Origin: Globisporangium splendens
Lineage: Eukaryota > Oomycota > Peronosporomycetes > Pythiales > Pythiaceae
Length of the DNA stretch: 64,000 nucleotides
Reading direction: 5' to 3'
Assembly: GCA_006386115.1 (NCBI GenBank)
Contig: VFIW01000020.1
Coordinates: 434,001 to 498,000, forward strand
Shown here: positions 10,499 through 21,302 of the stretch, one piece after another
Numbering within the stretch: position 1 is the stretch's first letter
Layout: every line of letters begins with the position of its first letter
Notes under the pieces: generated by a model
Seen by the model: the letters and a program-made list of their open reading frames with translations, nothing else
What the model was told of the DNA's origin: nothing
Databases searched by the model: none
Program-made: the position numbers and the translations under genes

Positions 10499-10926
10499 TT
10501 GTCTTCTCCCGTTGATGTGTGCACCAAAAATGACATCGGAGCTCTTGACAGTGACCAGAGAATTCCATTCCGCGCTTCTATTGGCTTAAATATATGTGTC
10601 GATTATAGCGAATAAGGCGTTGTTATTCAGTGTCTTCCGAGTTGGGTTGGCTATAAATGGATGCAATCGCTCGTCTCTACAGCCAATAGGACGAGGAAAA
10701 CGACACACTGGAAGCCGCATTTTCTCCAGCCAAATAAACGCATCAACGCGGGAAGAGCAAGGCGGCGCCGCGAATTGAACGCGGTCAGCAGCCTTTGGCA
10801 CGACCCCCTGTCGCGCGCGAACGCTGCCGTGTAGTTGCGCGTATTGCAGAGCGTTGCGGCTACCGAGTGACTCCATACAGAGACGCAGAAACACGCGACA
10901 CACCGAGAAACGAACGAGAGAGAAGC
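10499..10926. promoter_or_regulatory. Divergent promoter region, XPO4 / TFIIIC subunit
   Basis: The 428 bp between two divergent starts must contain both promoters. On the minus strand, 10519-10536 reads GTCATTTTTGG, a weak match to the oomycete initiator core, about 25 nt upstream of the XPO4 ATG. Two AT-rich blocks (near 10587 and 10650) resemble TATA-like sequence but are not decisive. Confidence 0.45.
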
Positions 10927-13900
10927 ATGGCGTTTCCCCCGCATCACCAGCAGCAGGCGGTGCCGATGCCGACGTTCATCGCGCGGTGTCTCGAGGAAAT
11001 CGGGCTCGAGGGCCGGTGTGGCATCCCGATTAAGGACATGTTCGCGCTCGTGGACCCCGCGAACGACGTCGTGTACCGCAAGTACGCGTGGCACGTGCTG
11101 CGCACCATGACGAGCCACGTGCAGTTTTGCCGCATGATGCGCATTGCGGACTCTGACTCTGTTCGTGCGGCAGGAGCGGCATCGCTTGATGAAACAGCAG
11201 CAGCTGTGTCCACTGGACACCAGCATAATGAGAAGCGTCACAGTATGGACGATGTGAGCTCGCCCATGTCGTCGCCGCCGCGACAGAAGCGGAAATGGTC
11301 GACGACGCTGATGGCATCGCCCGAGTCGGAGCACAGTGAAGACACACCGCAGAAGCGTGCCGCAGAGGCGAATACGAAGAAGAAGTACAAACAGAAACTG
11401 GAGCCTGTCGTGCCGTCAGCAAGACGGAATGCGTCGAAGAAGCAGCGGAAATTACTTTCTTCGAGAAGTAGTGTTGGAGAGAGCATTAACAAGCGCGTTG
11501 CGGGATCCAGTAAGAAAGAAGAACAAGCCACAAGTAGCGGCAGTAGGAGTCGGCAGGCACCGATCAAGAAGGAGCGGAGGCGGCGGAGTGTCGACGCAAA
11601 GAGTGGAGACGCGAGTGACATTGATAATGAAGAAGAACAAGGAAAAGACAAGCAGAGCGCACCCGATTACAGTGCAGACTCGGAGAAGAAACCAGCAAGT
11701 AGTCAACCTGATTTCCGAAGTCGAGACGACGCGCAGGATCCGGAGGGAATGGGATGGATCTACCGAAGTCCACGCGGCTTCGTGCTGGGCGAACAGGCTG
11801 ATGTATCGAACAAAAGTTACGAAGATGCAATTATGGATTCCCCCGAGAGTGTACTCGGCGTCGTCGCGTGCGAAGAACTGCGGTTAAAGTACCTCGGCGT
11901 CGTGGATCCAGCGCTGATGGACACGATCTCGCCTCAGTTTGATCTGCTCGAGATGATCGGTCGCTCACGAGAACGCGGTGAGAACGCCGCGGCGCTGACC
12001 AATTCGAACGTGTTTGGAGATTCCCGCAAGCTGCACTATCTGTTAGACGTGCTTATCGCGAGCAACTATGTCGAGAAGAATATGGTCACGGCCGACCAAC
12101 GGCGGTTCAACATCCTGCACCTGGCGCGGTTTGCGGACAAGTTCCATCCGTCCATGGTCTCCCCGACCGCGACCATGGAGTGCGAAGCGTTCCCCAAGCA
12201 ATTTGTACCGCAGGTGATCGCGGAAATGCTGATCGCGCGTGGCGAGCGGACGTGCGTGTTTGCAGATATCGGTCGAGAACTTGGGTACGACAAGCGACAG
12301 CAGGAGAAGTTGCGCAAGTACTTTTTCCACCAGATGCAGGCGCACCGCAACTTTCCGCTGGAATTATTTATGGCGCGATGCAACACTGGCGCCGAGTACA
12401 AAGGCCGTAAGCTGTGGTGTATTCGTCTGCGTCATGCGCCGAATTCGCGCGCGCGTGGCCATTCGACGGACAATTTTGAACCAGTGGATCCGCTGCCGAC
12501 ACCCACGATGGGACCTGTCATTGAACGAGGCATCATGGAGCAAATGTTCACGTCGATCCAGAATCGCAAACAGGCAGGCGCGACGATCCCGGAGATCCGA
12601 GACTTGCTGGGTGTGCCGACCTTCAAGCTCCCGTACAAACTAGCGCAAGGCTTGATATCCAAGTACAAGGTGTCGGTCGAGCAAGTCGTCGTTGGGAAGA
12701 GCACCATGTATCGCATGTATGTACCAGGGGACGACCTCCCCCATTTGATAGAGGCACCATCTGATCAGAATGAGCAGCAGCAACTCGAGACGAAGAAGCA
12801 CGAGCACGACAAGCCGTCGACGATGATAGGTGCGGCACGTGGGGTGCTCATTGCATCCACGGTAGAGCGACGCAAAGAGTTCATGATGGACCGCATCCGG
12901 CAGGACAAGATCATGTCGGTGCATCAGTTGCGGACGAACTTAATCGCCGCGGAGCGCGAATCTGGTAACGAATTTGGCGTGATTGATATCCGCTCGATTC
13001 GACGGATCCTGGAAGAGCTGGAAGCTGCCAAACTGATTGTAACTCTGGACATCACGTTGCCACCGAAGCGTGTGTTGCAAAAGAATGATCGCGTGGTCAA
13101 ATGCGTCGCGCTGCCAGGATATCACTGCGATCGGACGGCGATCATTGCGTTTGTGGATGCGTATGTGGAGCAGCAGCAAAAGAAGTACGTGAACAGTTTG
13201 GGGGATGGGCAGCACGATAACGAGGACGTCGTCGTGGTATCGAATCGCAACCGCGGACGGAAGGCCAAGATCCAGGACGAGACGAAGGAAGTCGTCAAGT
13301 ACACAGCCACGTCGTACAAGATCGCGCGTGTGAATCTGGTGAAACTGTTCAAGCAAAACCGCAAGCTCGGCATGTTCATCGGGACGCTTTATCGATGCCG
13401 CGCACTGCACATTTTATTGTGGGAGAAAGTTGATTACTTGCGCCAAAAAGCCAAAGCCATGGAATCGGTCGACAAAAATGGTCGTTTGCTGGATGCGGAT
13501 GCCCAGAAACAGCAAGCAGATCAATCCGAAGCGGGCGTCGGAGACGTCACGTTTGCGCTGAAAGAGGTTCTGAAGCTGTTGAGCATCAAGGAGTACATCC
13601 AACTCGCTGGTGTGAATGAGTTGCTGACAGACTCAGAGGAAAACAAAGTGCGCATGGCGATCACTCGTGGCGATTCCTGGGACATTCTCTCGGAGCCGAT
13701 TCGCCAAAAAGTACGCGGCTGTGAAGCCGACAGGTTTTCTCGCATCCTTCGAGTGCTGATCGAGTTGGGGCTCATCCAAGGCGTCAGCGGTTCGTCTCGG
13801 GGACTTTTGAACGTGTTTCGGTCGTCGGATGACCTCGAGTTGATGGTGTCGAACGTCGCATTCGCGACTTTGTCGGGCGGGCTGTTCAAGCTGAAAGAGC

Positions 13901-16332
13901 GCGTTCGAATCGCAGTGAAGCGCGGTGAAAAAGTGCTGAAACAGCTCCCGACCAAGCAATCGTACGTGTATGCTGCCAGCTTTTCAGGCAAAGGCCGAAG
14001 TGACCACTTCACTGGACGAGTACCACTGGATTTCCAATTGAAAGGCGGCGGAAATGCCAAGGAGTACTGGAAATCTCTTCGTTTCCTGAGCCTGGAAGGA
14101 GCGCGCATGGGCAGCGGAGCCAAGAACGCGGATAGTGTGAGCGTCAATCTGGACAGCGAGTTGATCCGCGCGGCGCCGTTACGAGATAACAACATCTACA
14201 CGCTTCGGGTATGGGTCCCCCATGGACTCGCAAACTTGGGAAGGACGAGTGCGAAGGCGAAGGCAGCGGATGCTGTTGCTGAGCCCATGCAGTTCCTCAA
14301 GCGCAAGCGATTCCAGAACAACCCCACTGTCCTCACTGGGGATCTGAAGAAACGCAAGACAGAGTCTGGGAGCAGAGTGGTGGATCTGCGTCGGGTATCG
14401 CATACCGATGACACAGAAGCTGCAGTCAGCAGGTTTCGACGGCTGGTCGCAGATAAACAGAGTCTGCGAGCCTCGAAATGGACTCTGGAGGAGGACATGA
14501 AGCTCATGGACTCGTACGTCCATGAAATGTCCTGCCAGTGGTTCATCGAGATCCCTCTCGCGCTGCAGAAAGACGACGAACGTCTGGCGTTTCGAAACAC
14601 CTCGCTGGAGCGCACAAGGATCTCGTGGAAGGGACTCGCGAAGGCTCTCAGCAAAAATTCTAAGGATTGCTACTTGCGTGTGCGCGAGCTGATGACGGTG
14701 CCCGCAGTTCGTGCTCGTGTTGAGAGCACCAAGGCATCCATCACCCACATGAAGAACCCAGGCGGCAAGTTCTACGAAGAGTTGGAGGTGGCAAAGCAGC
14801 CTCGGCTAGCAGCACTTCTGAATCGTGCATTGCAGATCTTGTTCCATGAGCGTGCAAGTTATTACCCATTGCTGGCCGATATGCTGATCAGTCAGTGGAA
14901 CGAAGGCGAGGTGAAGCTCGTATGGCGCTATCTCTGGCTCGCAGGTTTGATCACACGCACACGAAAACCGGTCAGTGGCGACCAGAAAGAGCGAGGATTT
15001 TGCATCCACTCACGCGTCCATGAGATGAAGAGTCTGCATATCGCGCACTACTCCATGGAAGTGTTCTGTGAAGCTGCAGAGTACGCTTCGTTTGTCCAAG
15101 AGAACGTGAAAGAGTGCGTGATGCTTGAGGGCGAGGAAGCCTGCGAGGAGAACGAAGGGTTCTTTGAGCACGACCTCGAACCGAATGCTGGGGCAGGGCA
15201 AGCGGCCGTTGAGCTATCGTCGATGGTGCTTTCGATCTCGGAAATGGTTCCCGAGTATGTGGAACCGGATCCGGACCGCCATAATGCCGATTCCGAAGAG
15301 ACAAAGAAAGCGATGGCTGTGAAAGGACTGGCAGGCCACCTCGCCAATCGCTGTGGTGGGGCCGTGCCGGATGATTTTCTCAAAGACTACTGGACCGTGA
15401 AATCACGTGCGCATGTTGCATTGCTCAACGAAGTCAACCACGAAATGATACTGGATCGAGCAAAGACTATGGAGGCGTTTTCAACGAGCCCAGCACTGAA
15501 AGATGAGTATGCATCTGGCGCCGTGAATGGAAAGGCTGCGGCTCGGAAACGGAGCGACACCGATTGGTCGGCATTGGTGATTGTTGCACTCGACAAAGCT
15601 GGCAGCAACGGCCTGTCGTTTGCCGAACTGATGCGTGCAATCCAAGTGGATTCATGCATGGAAGCGAGCAAGCAGGGCATCGTCACAAAGCCTGCTCGTT
15701 GTGCATCAACATCACTGGAGAAAGAACCTTTGGTTATGCGCGAAGTGGACTCGCTGGTGCGTCAAAGTCGTGTGATTGAAGTGAATGGTTACGCACATGT
15801 TCGCTTTGTCTTGAAGGAGCACGGCGACATCTGGACGCTGAACCCGTACCGGGTGTCCAACAAGTCGACGGACGAGAAGACGCATTTCGTGTTTGATAAG
15901 ACGCAAGCGATCGTCGCGCGTCCGTGGTATCTACTAGACGGAAGCGCCAACACCAAAGTGGAGCTCGTGCTGAAGCGCAAAGTGGTGAATATCATCATGT
16001 GCAGTCCAGGAATCCAGGACCACGTGCTGCACCGCAAAACGCACAAGTTACTGAGCATCCAGAGCCTCCGAAGCCTTGTGGACGAGTTGATCCAGGACGA
16101 GGTCGTGTACGCTCGGCTGTCGCGTGGCGCTGCGCTCAAACCTACGAGTATCTTCAAGTCGTCGTCCTCATCGCGGCCGAGCACCGATGAGCGCGCAATG
16201 GCAGCGATCGCGCCTGGGGATCTTCGATTTGTGGACACGACGAAAGACGCCGTGCATTACTTCCCATCGATCAACTGCGTTGAACTTCTTGGTGCTGCTG
16301 CTTGTGATGCCGATTTGCGACGAAATTGTTGA
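10927..16332 (+). CDS. GTF3C1: Transcription factor IIIC B-block-binding subunit (largest TFIIIC subunit)
   Basis: Single-exon gene, 1,801 residues from the ATG at 10927. The frame stays open upstream to 10795, but the context there looks like 5' UTR. The N-terminal third has a basic, Ser/Lys-rich insert, followed by several winged-helix segments. One of them (about residues 345-410) matches the B-block_TFIIIC domain with QFDLLEMIGRSRERG and SRKLHYLLDVLIASNYVEK. TFIIIC-220/tau138 homologues recognise the B box of tRNA genes and recruit TFIIIB for RNA polymerase III. Length is in the range of fungal and animal homologues (about 1,200-2,100). A Trp-containing segment near residue 1185 (SKWTLEEDMKLMDSY) looks Myb/SANT-like. 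Confidence 0.8.
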   Translation: MAFPPHHQQQAVPMPTFIARCLEEIGLEGRCGIPIKDMFALVDPANDVVYRKYAWHVLRTMTSHVQFCRMMRIADSDSVRAAGAASLDETAAAVSTGHQHNEKRHSMDDVSSPMSSPPRQKRKWSTTLMASPESEHSEDTPQKRAAEANTKKKYKQKLEPVVPSARRNASKKQRKLLSSRSSVGESINKRVAGSSKKEEQATSSGSRSRQAPIKKERRRRSVDAKSGDASDIDNEEEQGKDKQSAPDYSADSEKKPASSQPDFRSRDDAQDPEGMGWIYRSPRGFVLGEQADVSNKSYEDAIMDSPESVLGVVACEELRLKYLGVVDPALMDTISPQFDLLEMIGRSRERGENAAALTNSNVFGDSRKLHYLLDVLIASNYVEKNMVTADQRRFNILHLARFADKFHPSMVSPTATMECEAFPKQFVPQVIAEMLIARGERTCVFADIGRELGYDKRQQEKLRKYFFHQMQAHRNFPLELFMARCNTGAEYKGRKLWCIRLRHAPNSRARGHSTDNFEPVDPLPTPTMGPVIERGIMEQMFTSIQNRKQAGATIPEIRDLLGVPTFKLPYKLAQGLISKYKVSVEQVVVGKSTMYRMYVPGDDLPHLIEAPSDQNEQQQLETKKHEHDKPSTMIGAARGVLIASTVERRKEFMMDRIRQDKIMSVHQLRTNLIAAERESGNEFGVIDIRSIRRILEELEAAKLIVTLDITLPPKRVLQKNDRVVKCVALPGYHCDRTAIIAFVDAYVEQQQKKYVNSLGDGQHDNEDVVVVSNRNRGRKAKIQDETKEVVKYTATSYKIARVNLVKLFKQNRKLGMFIGTLYRCRALHILLWEKVDYLRQKAKAMESVDKNGRLLDADAQKQQADQSEAGVGDVTFALKEVLKLLSIKEYIQLAGVNELLTDSEENKVRMAITRGDSWDILSEPIRQKVRGCEADRFSRILRVLIELGLIQGVSGSSRGLLNVFRSSDDLELMVSNVAFATLSGGLFKLKERVRIAVKRGEKVLKQLPTKQSYVYAASFSGKGRSDHFTGRVPLDFQLKGGGNAKEYWKSLRFLSLEGARMGSGAKNADSVSVNLDSELIRAAPLRDNNIYTLRVWVPHGLANLGRTSAKAKAADAVAEPMQFLKRKRFQNNPTVLTGDLKKRKTESGSRVVDLRRVSHTDDTEAAVSRFRRLVADKQSLRASKWTLEEDMKLMDSYVHEMSCQWFIEIPLALQKDDERLAFRNTSLERTRISWKGLAKALSKNSKDCYLRVRELMTVPAVRARVESTKASITHMKNPGGKFYEELEVAKQPRLAALLNRALQILFHERASYYPLLADMLISQWNEGEVKLVWRYLWLAGLITRTRKPVSGDQKERGFCIHSRVHEMKSLHIAHYSMEVFCEAAEYASFVQENVKECVMLEGEEACEENEGFFEHDLEPNAGAGQAAVELSSMVLSISEMVPEYVEPDPDRHNADSEETKKAMAVKGLAGHLANRCGGAVPDDFLKDYWTVKSRAHVALLNEVNHEMILDRAKTMEAFSTSPALKDEYASGAVNGKAAARKRSDTDWSALVIVALDKAGSNGLSFAELMRAIQVDSCMEASKQGIVTKPARCASTSLEKEPLVMREVDSLVRQSRVIEVNGYAHVRFVLKEHGDIWTLNPYRVSNKSTDEKTHFVFDKTQAIVARPWYLLDGSANTKVELVLKRKVVNIIMCSPGIQDHVLHRKTHKLLSIQSLRSLVDELIQDEVVYARLSRGAALKPTSIFKSSSSSRPSTDERAMAAIAPGDLRFVDTTKDAVHYFPSINCVELLGAAACDADLRRNC

Positions 16333-17197
16333 GAATCGTATGGACTGGGGATAGAAGTGGCCGAGAAAGATGGCCGCGATACCCTGTCGCGGTGGGTGGC
16401 ATATTGGCATCATATTTATACAGAATGGTAAAATCTTCCACGATACAGAACCAATACGAGTGGTTCATTTGTCCTGAAACTATTCGTTCTTTTGTGACCT
16501 AGGTAGCAACTGGCGGCGATGCACTCGCGAGAGTCTGCTTCTTGTGCTGCATGAGGTTCTGAATCACACAACACGTTTTTCTGCTTGCCATCCAGCGTAG
16601 TTCGAATCGAAGTCTCACTTTGCCCCATACCGAGAGGTCACAATACTGCGATTCAGCGCCATCGAGGCCCAAACTCCCTCGGCGCATCACTCACACAGGA
16701 GCAGCCACACTCAGTATCCAGGGAGGACTAACAACGTGTACAGGAGCGGAGAGTGATGCCACTGCGCTGCGTAGTTGAGAAGACGTGGCTGTCGTCATGA
16801 TCTCATATTCCCCCTGTCTGAGGTGCTAAATTTACGCATTCGCGGGTGCGCCAATCGATGGGCATACGGCCACCGAAACCAACCGCAACTGCAACTGTCA
16901 CACACACAGCAAACGAACAGATTGAAGCTCAGTGCAAAGTGCCAGGATGGGCAGCAGAGCAGGTGCTGGTTTCTGTCACTGAAGAAATGAGAAAGGCGCA
17001 CTCAAAACGACCATCATTCCTAGAAAGTGCAACACTTTCAGATGGGTACGTTCTTGCTGCACCGCAACACTTGCTTTGTGCGCGCCGCAGTTGCAACCAT
17101 AGAGGAAAAATAAAACAGCAAAAGAATCTACCAGACACACCAGCAGGAGCAATACGAACGAAAGGTGGAACAGACAGACAGAGACGCCACACGAGTC
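16333..17197. other. Intergenic, no gene seen
   Basis: About 865 bp between the TFIIIC stop and the MLH3 start. Short open frames are present on both strands but none shows domain motifs or a convincing splice pattern. The region should contain the MLH3 promoter. Confidence 0.5.
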
Positions 17198-20100
17198 ATG
17201 CGGGAGATCCAAGCGCTGGAGCAACGAAGCCGTGATGTCCTGCGCGCAGCGTACGTGATCCCAAATCTCGTGACCGCAGTACAAGAAGGTGAGAGAGTCG
17301 AATGCATTTGACTACTTTTTGCTGTTATTGTTTTCATATTTGACGTCATTTGCGTGCGACGACAGCGATGTACAATGCGATTGATGCACATGCCAGGTCG
17401 ATCAAAGTGTGGATCGATGTGCCGAGCGGCTCGTTTACTGTCGCTGATGATGGTATAGCGCTTGCACTCTCAGCAAAACGCATCCTGGTTTAGTGCTCAC
17501 AAGAGATCATATAGGTGATGGCATTCCGGCCGCCAGCTTGTACGAGTGCATCGGCGAATGCGCTGGTATGAACACTAGTCTCACGACTGCATGCATCACT
17601 TGCCTGCGCTCTCACTTGCGCACTTGTGCTCGCAGTAGCGTCTCGAAAAGACAAAGATCGGCAGGGGCACTACGGTTCTCGTGGCGAATATCTGCACGCT
17701 TTAGGCTCCTTAGCGACAATGGAGATCGAAAGTCGAGAGAAAAATCAATGGACTTCGCATAAGAAAGTGATCCAGGTACTTTTGGTAATATTGGTGCTGT
17801 GACATTCAAACCGGATCATTCTTAGCAACGATAACAACGTTTTCCTAGGAGGGCGTCGTGATCTTCAATGGGCGATCAAAGACAACTCACAAGAGCCACG
17901 GCACGACGCTCACTGTCCGTCAGCTCTTCACGGTCCTCCCTGTTCGCGCCAAAGATATGTTTGAGAATCCAAGGCATTGCACAAAGCTCGTGAAAGGAAT
18001 CCAAACGCTCTGCATCAATCTGTCAGTAATCTGGCCGTCGCTATCGATTGAATTGATCTTTGAAAGTAAGCCTACGCTTCATTTTGAGGGTTCAGCAACC
18101 ACGAAGTGCACTCACAGATCTGTGGCTACAGAGAATACGTGTCAGCCACTTCGGATCAGTGGGACGCATTCCTGTAGAGAGCGCTTCATTAAGATGTTTG
18201 GCGACGCGATTGGCAATGGGATGGAGGTAAGACGCAAGCATCGCAATGCCTGATGATAGTACTAAGTGTGGTATGAAGTACTAGTGCTCACTCGAAAAGT
18301 CCAACCATTTTGAAGTATGTGAGCTTCACACCAGATCAAAAGCCGTTTTCAGTGCAAGGCTACTTTGCACTGATTCGTGACTCATGGGAAGTCTCGCTAG
18401 CGGGGTTGAAGCAAGCGAGAGCGTACTACCAGTACGTGTTTTTCCAGAACCGATGGATCGAAGGCTTCCATGAGGAATGCGCCAAGCTCATCACTCAACT
18501 GGCGCTCGATTTTGGCATCGGTACGATTGCTTGATTTCTTCTCAACAAACCACAAGACTCACAAAGCGAATTGTATCGTTCGCACAACGGCAGGGATTCC
18601 CATCTTTGTGCTGAAAGTGGACTGCTCCACGCCCCAATACGATCTTGGGTGGGACGAGAATGGCCGAAGCATAGAGTTCAGGTCGCCAGAGTGTCTCCAG
18701 CAACTACTTTACGACCTCTTGCAGGTACATTTTCACTCCAGTGAGTTTTGGTGTTGTTCTCCCTCGTCTCACGTAGAAACATTTGTCGACAATGATTTGG
18801 TAGATGTTTGCTGTGACCAGTGCTGATCAAGAGGCGGGACCAAACGAAGATTGTTCGCATGAAATCGATAGCAAAAAGGTGTGTCAATGACGAAGCAGCC
18901 GATAAACTGGTGATTCTTTTTCTGTTGTCTTACTGCTGCATCGTTCAGGCTCGAAGCGACCAAGAGTCTGTTGATGTTCAGTTTGAGTTCGAGCGCGATG
19001 GCCATGCGGTCGAGTTCATGGAGAGCTGCGATGACGAAGCTCCTGACATGGTTGTTGCCAAAGAAACACCGGACGAGTGTCATCTATGTGGATGCGAATC
19101 AGAGTGGACGACTTCTGACGAGCATCTGGAAAGGCAAAGCCATGCTGATCAAGACCAATTTGCCCTATTTTACGAGCTGCAACCGAACGATCCCGACCGA
19201 GAGTCGTCTCGCCGGCAGTTGGTTTACGCGGACGACTTTGAAGCTTTCGAGGACCATGACATCGATTCGAATCTGCTGCATGAAGTGCGGTCAGTAGGAA
19301 GCGACGAAGTTGTGTTCCATGTGGAAGATGCAAGAACCAACTGGGGGCACTATGGCAACCAAGAGTACCATAATGAACAGGTGTGTGCTTGCTCCCAAGT
19401 ATTATTTCTGATGAAGTGGAGGTCTTACGATTACAATGCCTTAACTTGACAGGTTTTCGAGTGTGATCAATGTTTGAATGAAGCGGGTTGGTGTGCTTCC
19501 TGTGAATCTTGTGGCCACGTTAACATGCGCGGGTACGAACTGGTGATTCTAACTAAAATGACTTCAAAGACATGCACTAATCACATTCGTCTGTATTTGC
19601 AGGGACAGAGGTTACGCTGGACGACTCGTACAGGACTTTGACGGAGAGAAAGAAGACTTCGCCTGCGACGACCACAGCGAGTACTTTCAGGAATCCTTAC
19701 CTCTGCATCCACCCTCACGCGATTATATTGAGCCAATTGCGGACCAGAGCACTTCGCTCATTCCTCAGAATGCCAACCTTAAGTCCGAATATACCGACCA
19801 AACTCGTCAGGCGCGGGAAGAGGCTACAGAGGTGGGCGATCGTGGTCTCGCGAGTGTGTTCTTCTCAGGAACTAAGACCCCAAAGCTTGCCGGTCACCCA
19901 ACATCTTCCACACCAGAGGTAGGTAGCAACGTTTGACCGTTTTCTAAGTTGTTTCAGGTGGCTAATGGGTATGATATTTACATGATTTATGGGGAAAGTG
20001 GACTCCAACTTCTGAGTCTCAGAATAATCTCTGGCTTAGTACCAGTCGGCTTCCCACGGCTGAGGATGATCAAGTTGACGCTGAAGCCTTTTCCGAGACT

Positions 20101-21030
20101 GCAAATTTCACTCCAACAGCTTACGGAAAACGAGAAGCAGTGCGTCTACCGGTGCTGCCTACAAAGCACGTTCGCTCGCACTACTTTAGCCAAGCGCAGC
20201 CGACCACACTCTCGCGCGCTTCACCAGTGGCTACTCAAAAGCAAGCACGGCGCACGTTCAACTTGAAACTCCCACGCGCCTCGAAATGCACGCTGAGAAT
20301 CGACAACGTTCGCGAGTTGAAGCAGCTCCGCAATTTCAAAATCTCCAGATCTGTACTGAAGGATCTCGAAGTGATTCGGCAGGTAGATCGGAAGTTCATC
20401 CTCGTCCAGGCTCACGACGACACGCACGGCAACTTGCTGTTCTGCATCGATCAGCACGCTGCTGACGAGCGAGTCAAGCTTGAGCAGTTGGAGCTGTCGA
20501 TTTTTGGTCCCGATGGCGACGACCTGAATATTGAAGTCCACGTGTACCAGCAGCCTGTACCCATGCTGCTCAACATGAAAGAATCCCAGACGCTCGTATT
20601 CAATGAACACATTGTCCGTGCCTGGGGATTCGACTTTGAGGTCTCCGAGTCCGACTCGACCGAGTTTGAGCCAGTGTACGACTTGTACGCCTCGGAATCT
20701 CGCAATCGCGGCGGTGATGGAGACTATATTGTCGAATTGAGAGCAATGCCGAAAGTGGACACCCGCTGCGCGAACGCCGACGATCTCCGCGATTTCTTGC
20801 AGCTGCTTTCTCGTAACGACGGCTACTGGTCGTGGACTACGATGCGTCCACCAGTGATCACGCGACTACTGCACTCGCGCGCATGCCGAAGCGCGATCAT
20901 GTTTGGCGACTACCTGAGCATCTCGCAATGTCGCGACCTGATTGACGCGCTTTGCAAGTGCAAGTTGCCCTTCCAGTGCGCTCACGGACGGCCGTCAGTC
21001 GTGCCGCTCGTGGAATTTGTGACACCGTGA
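17198..21030 (+). CDS. MLH3: DNA mismatch repair / meiotic recombination protein MLH3
   Basis: Spliced gene. My exons are 17198-17288, 17366-17452, 17515-17565, 17636-17775, 17849-18226, 18316-18520, 18594-18724, 18804-18878, 18949-19380, 19453-19532, 19603-19918 and 19999-21030, all in phase, giving about 1,005 residues. The N-terminal GHKL ATPase has motif I (EAMYNAIDAHA), DDGDGIP and a diverged GFRGEAL loop (GSRGEYL). The C-terminal domain carries the endonuclease motif DQHAADERVKLE plus the conserved SAIMFGD and CAHGRP segments of MLH3/PMS2. MLH3 pairs with MLH1 to nick DNA in mismatch repair and resolve meiotic crossovers. Within exon 5, 18066-18131 (66 nt, in frame) could be another intron. 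The linker holds an unusual cysteine cluster (exons 9-11). Identification is strong; individual joins are inferred. Confidence 0.85.
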
Positions 21031-21302
21031 GAGTGAAATGAGTGAGCTGTACGTTCGACACTAATGAGAGATTCGCAAGGATGCTGCTTTGATTCGTGTT
21101 GATTGTTTCTACTTGTTCGTCTTTGGACTATGATGATGTGAGAACATGATGGAGATGCCAGGGTGGTGTCATTCGCAACATTACCCAAAGAGATGGCACA
21201 AATTTACCTGTTGGGGTAGTCAACGGACAGAGCGCTATTGATCCGACGAAGCCAGAAAAAACAAAACGTGTAATCAGCCCACACCCAAATGCAAAATCTC
21301 AT

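Noticed and set aside
9411..10589. 392-residue plus-strand frame
   Set aside because: Fully antisense to the Exportin-4 gene, which has clear family signatures.
16590..16615. tRNA-like B-box sequence (GTTCGAATC)
   Set aside because: No A box or cloverleaf could be drawn around it on either strand.
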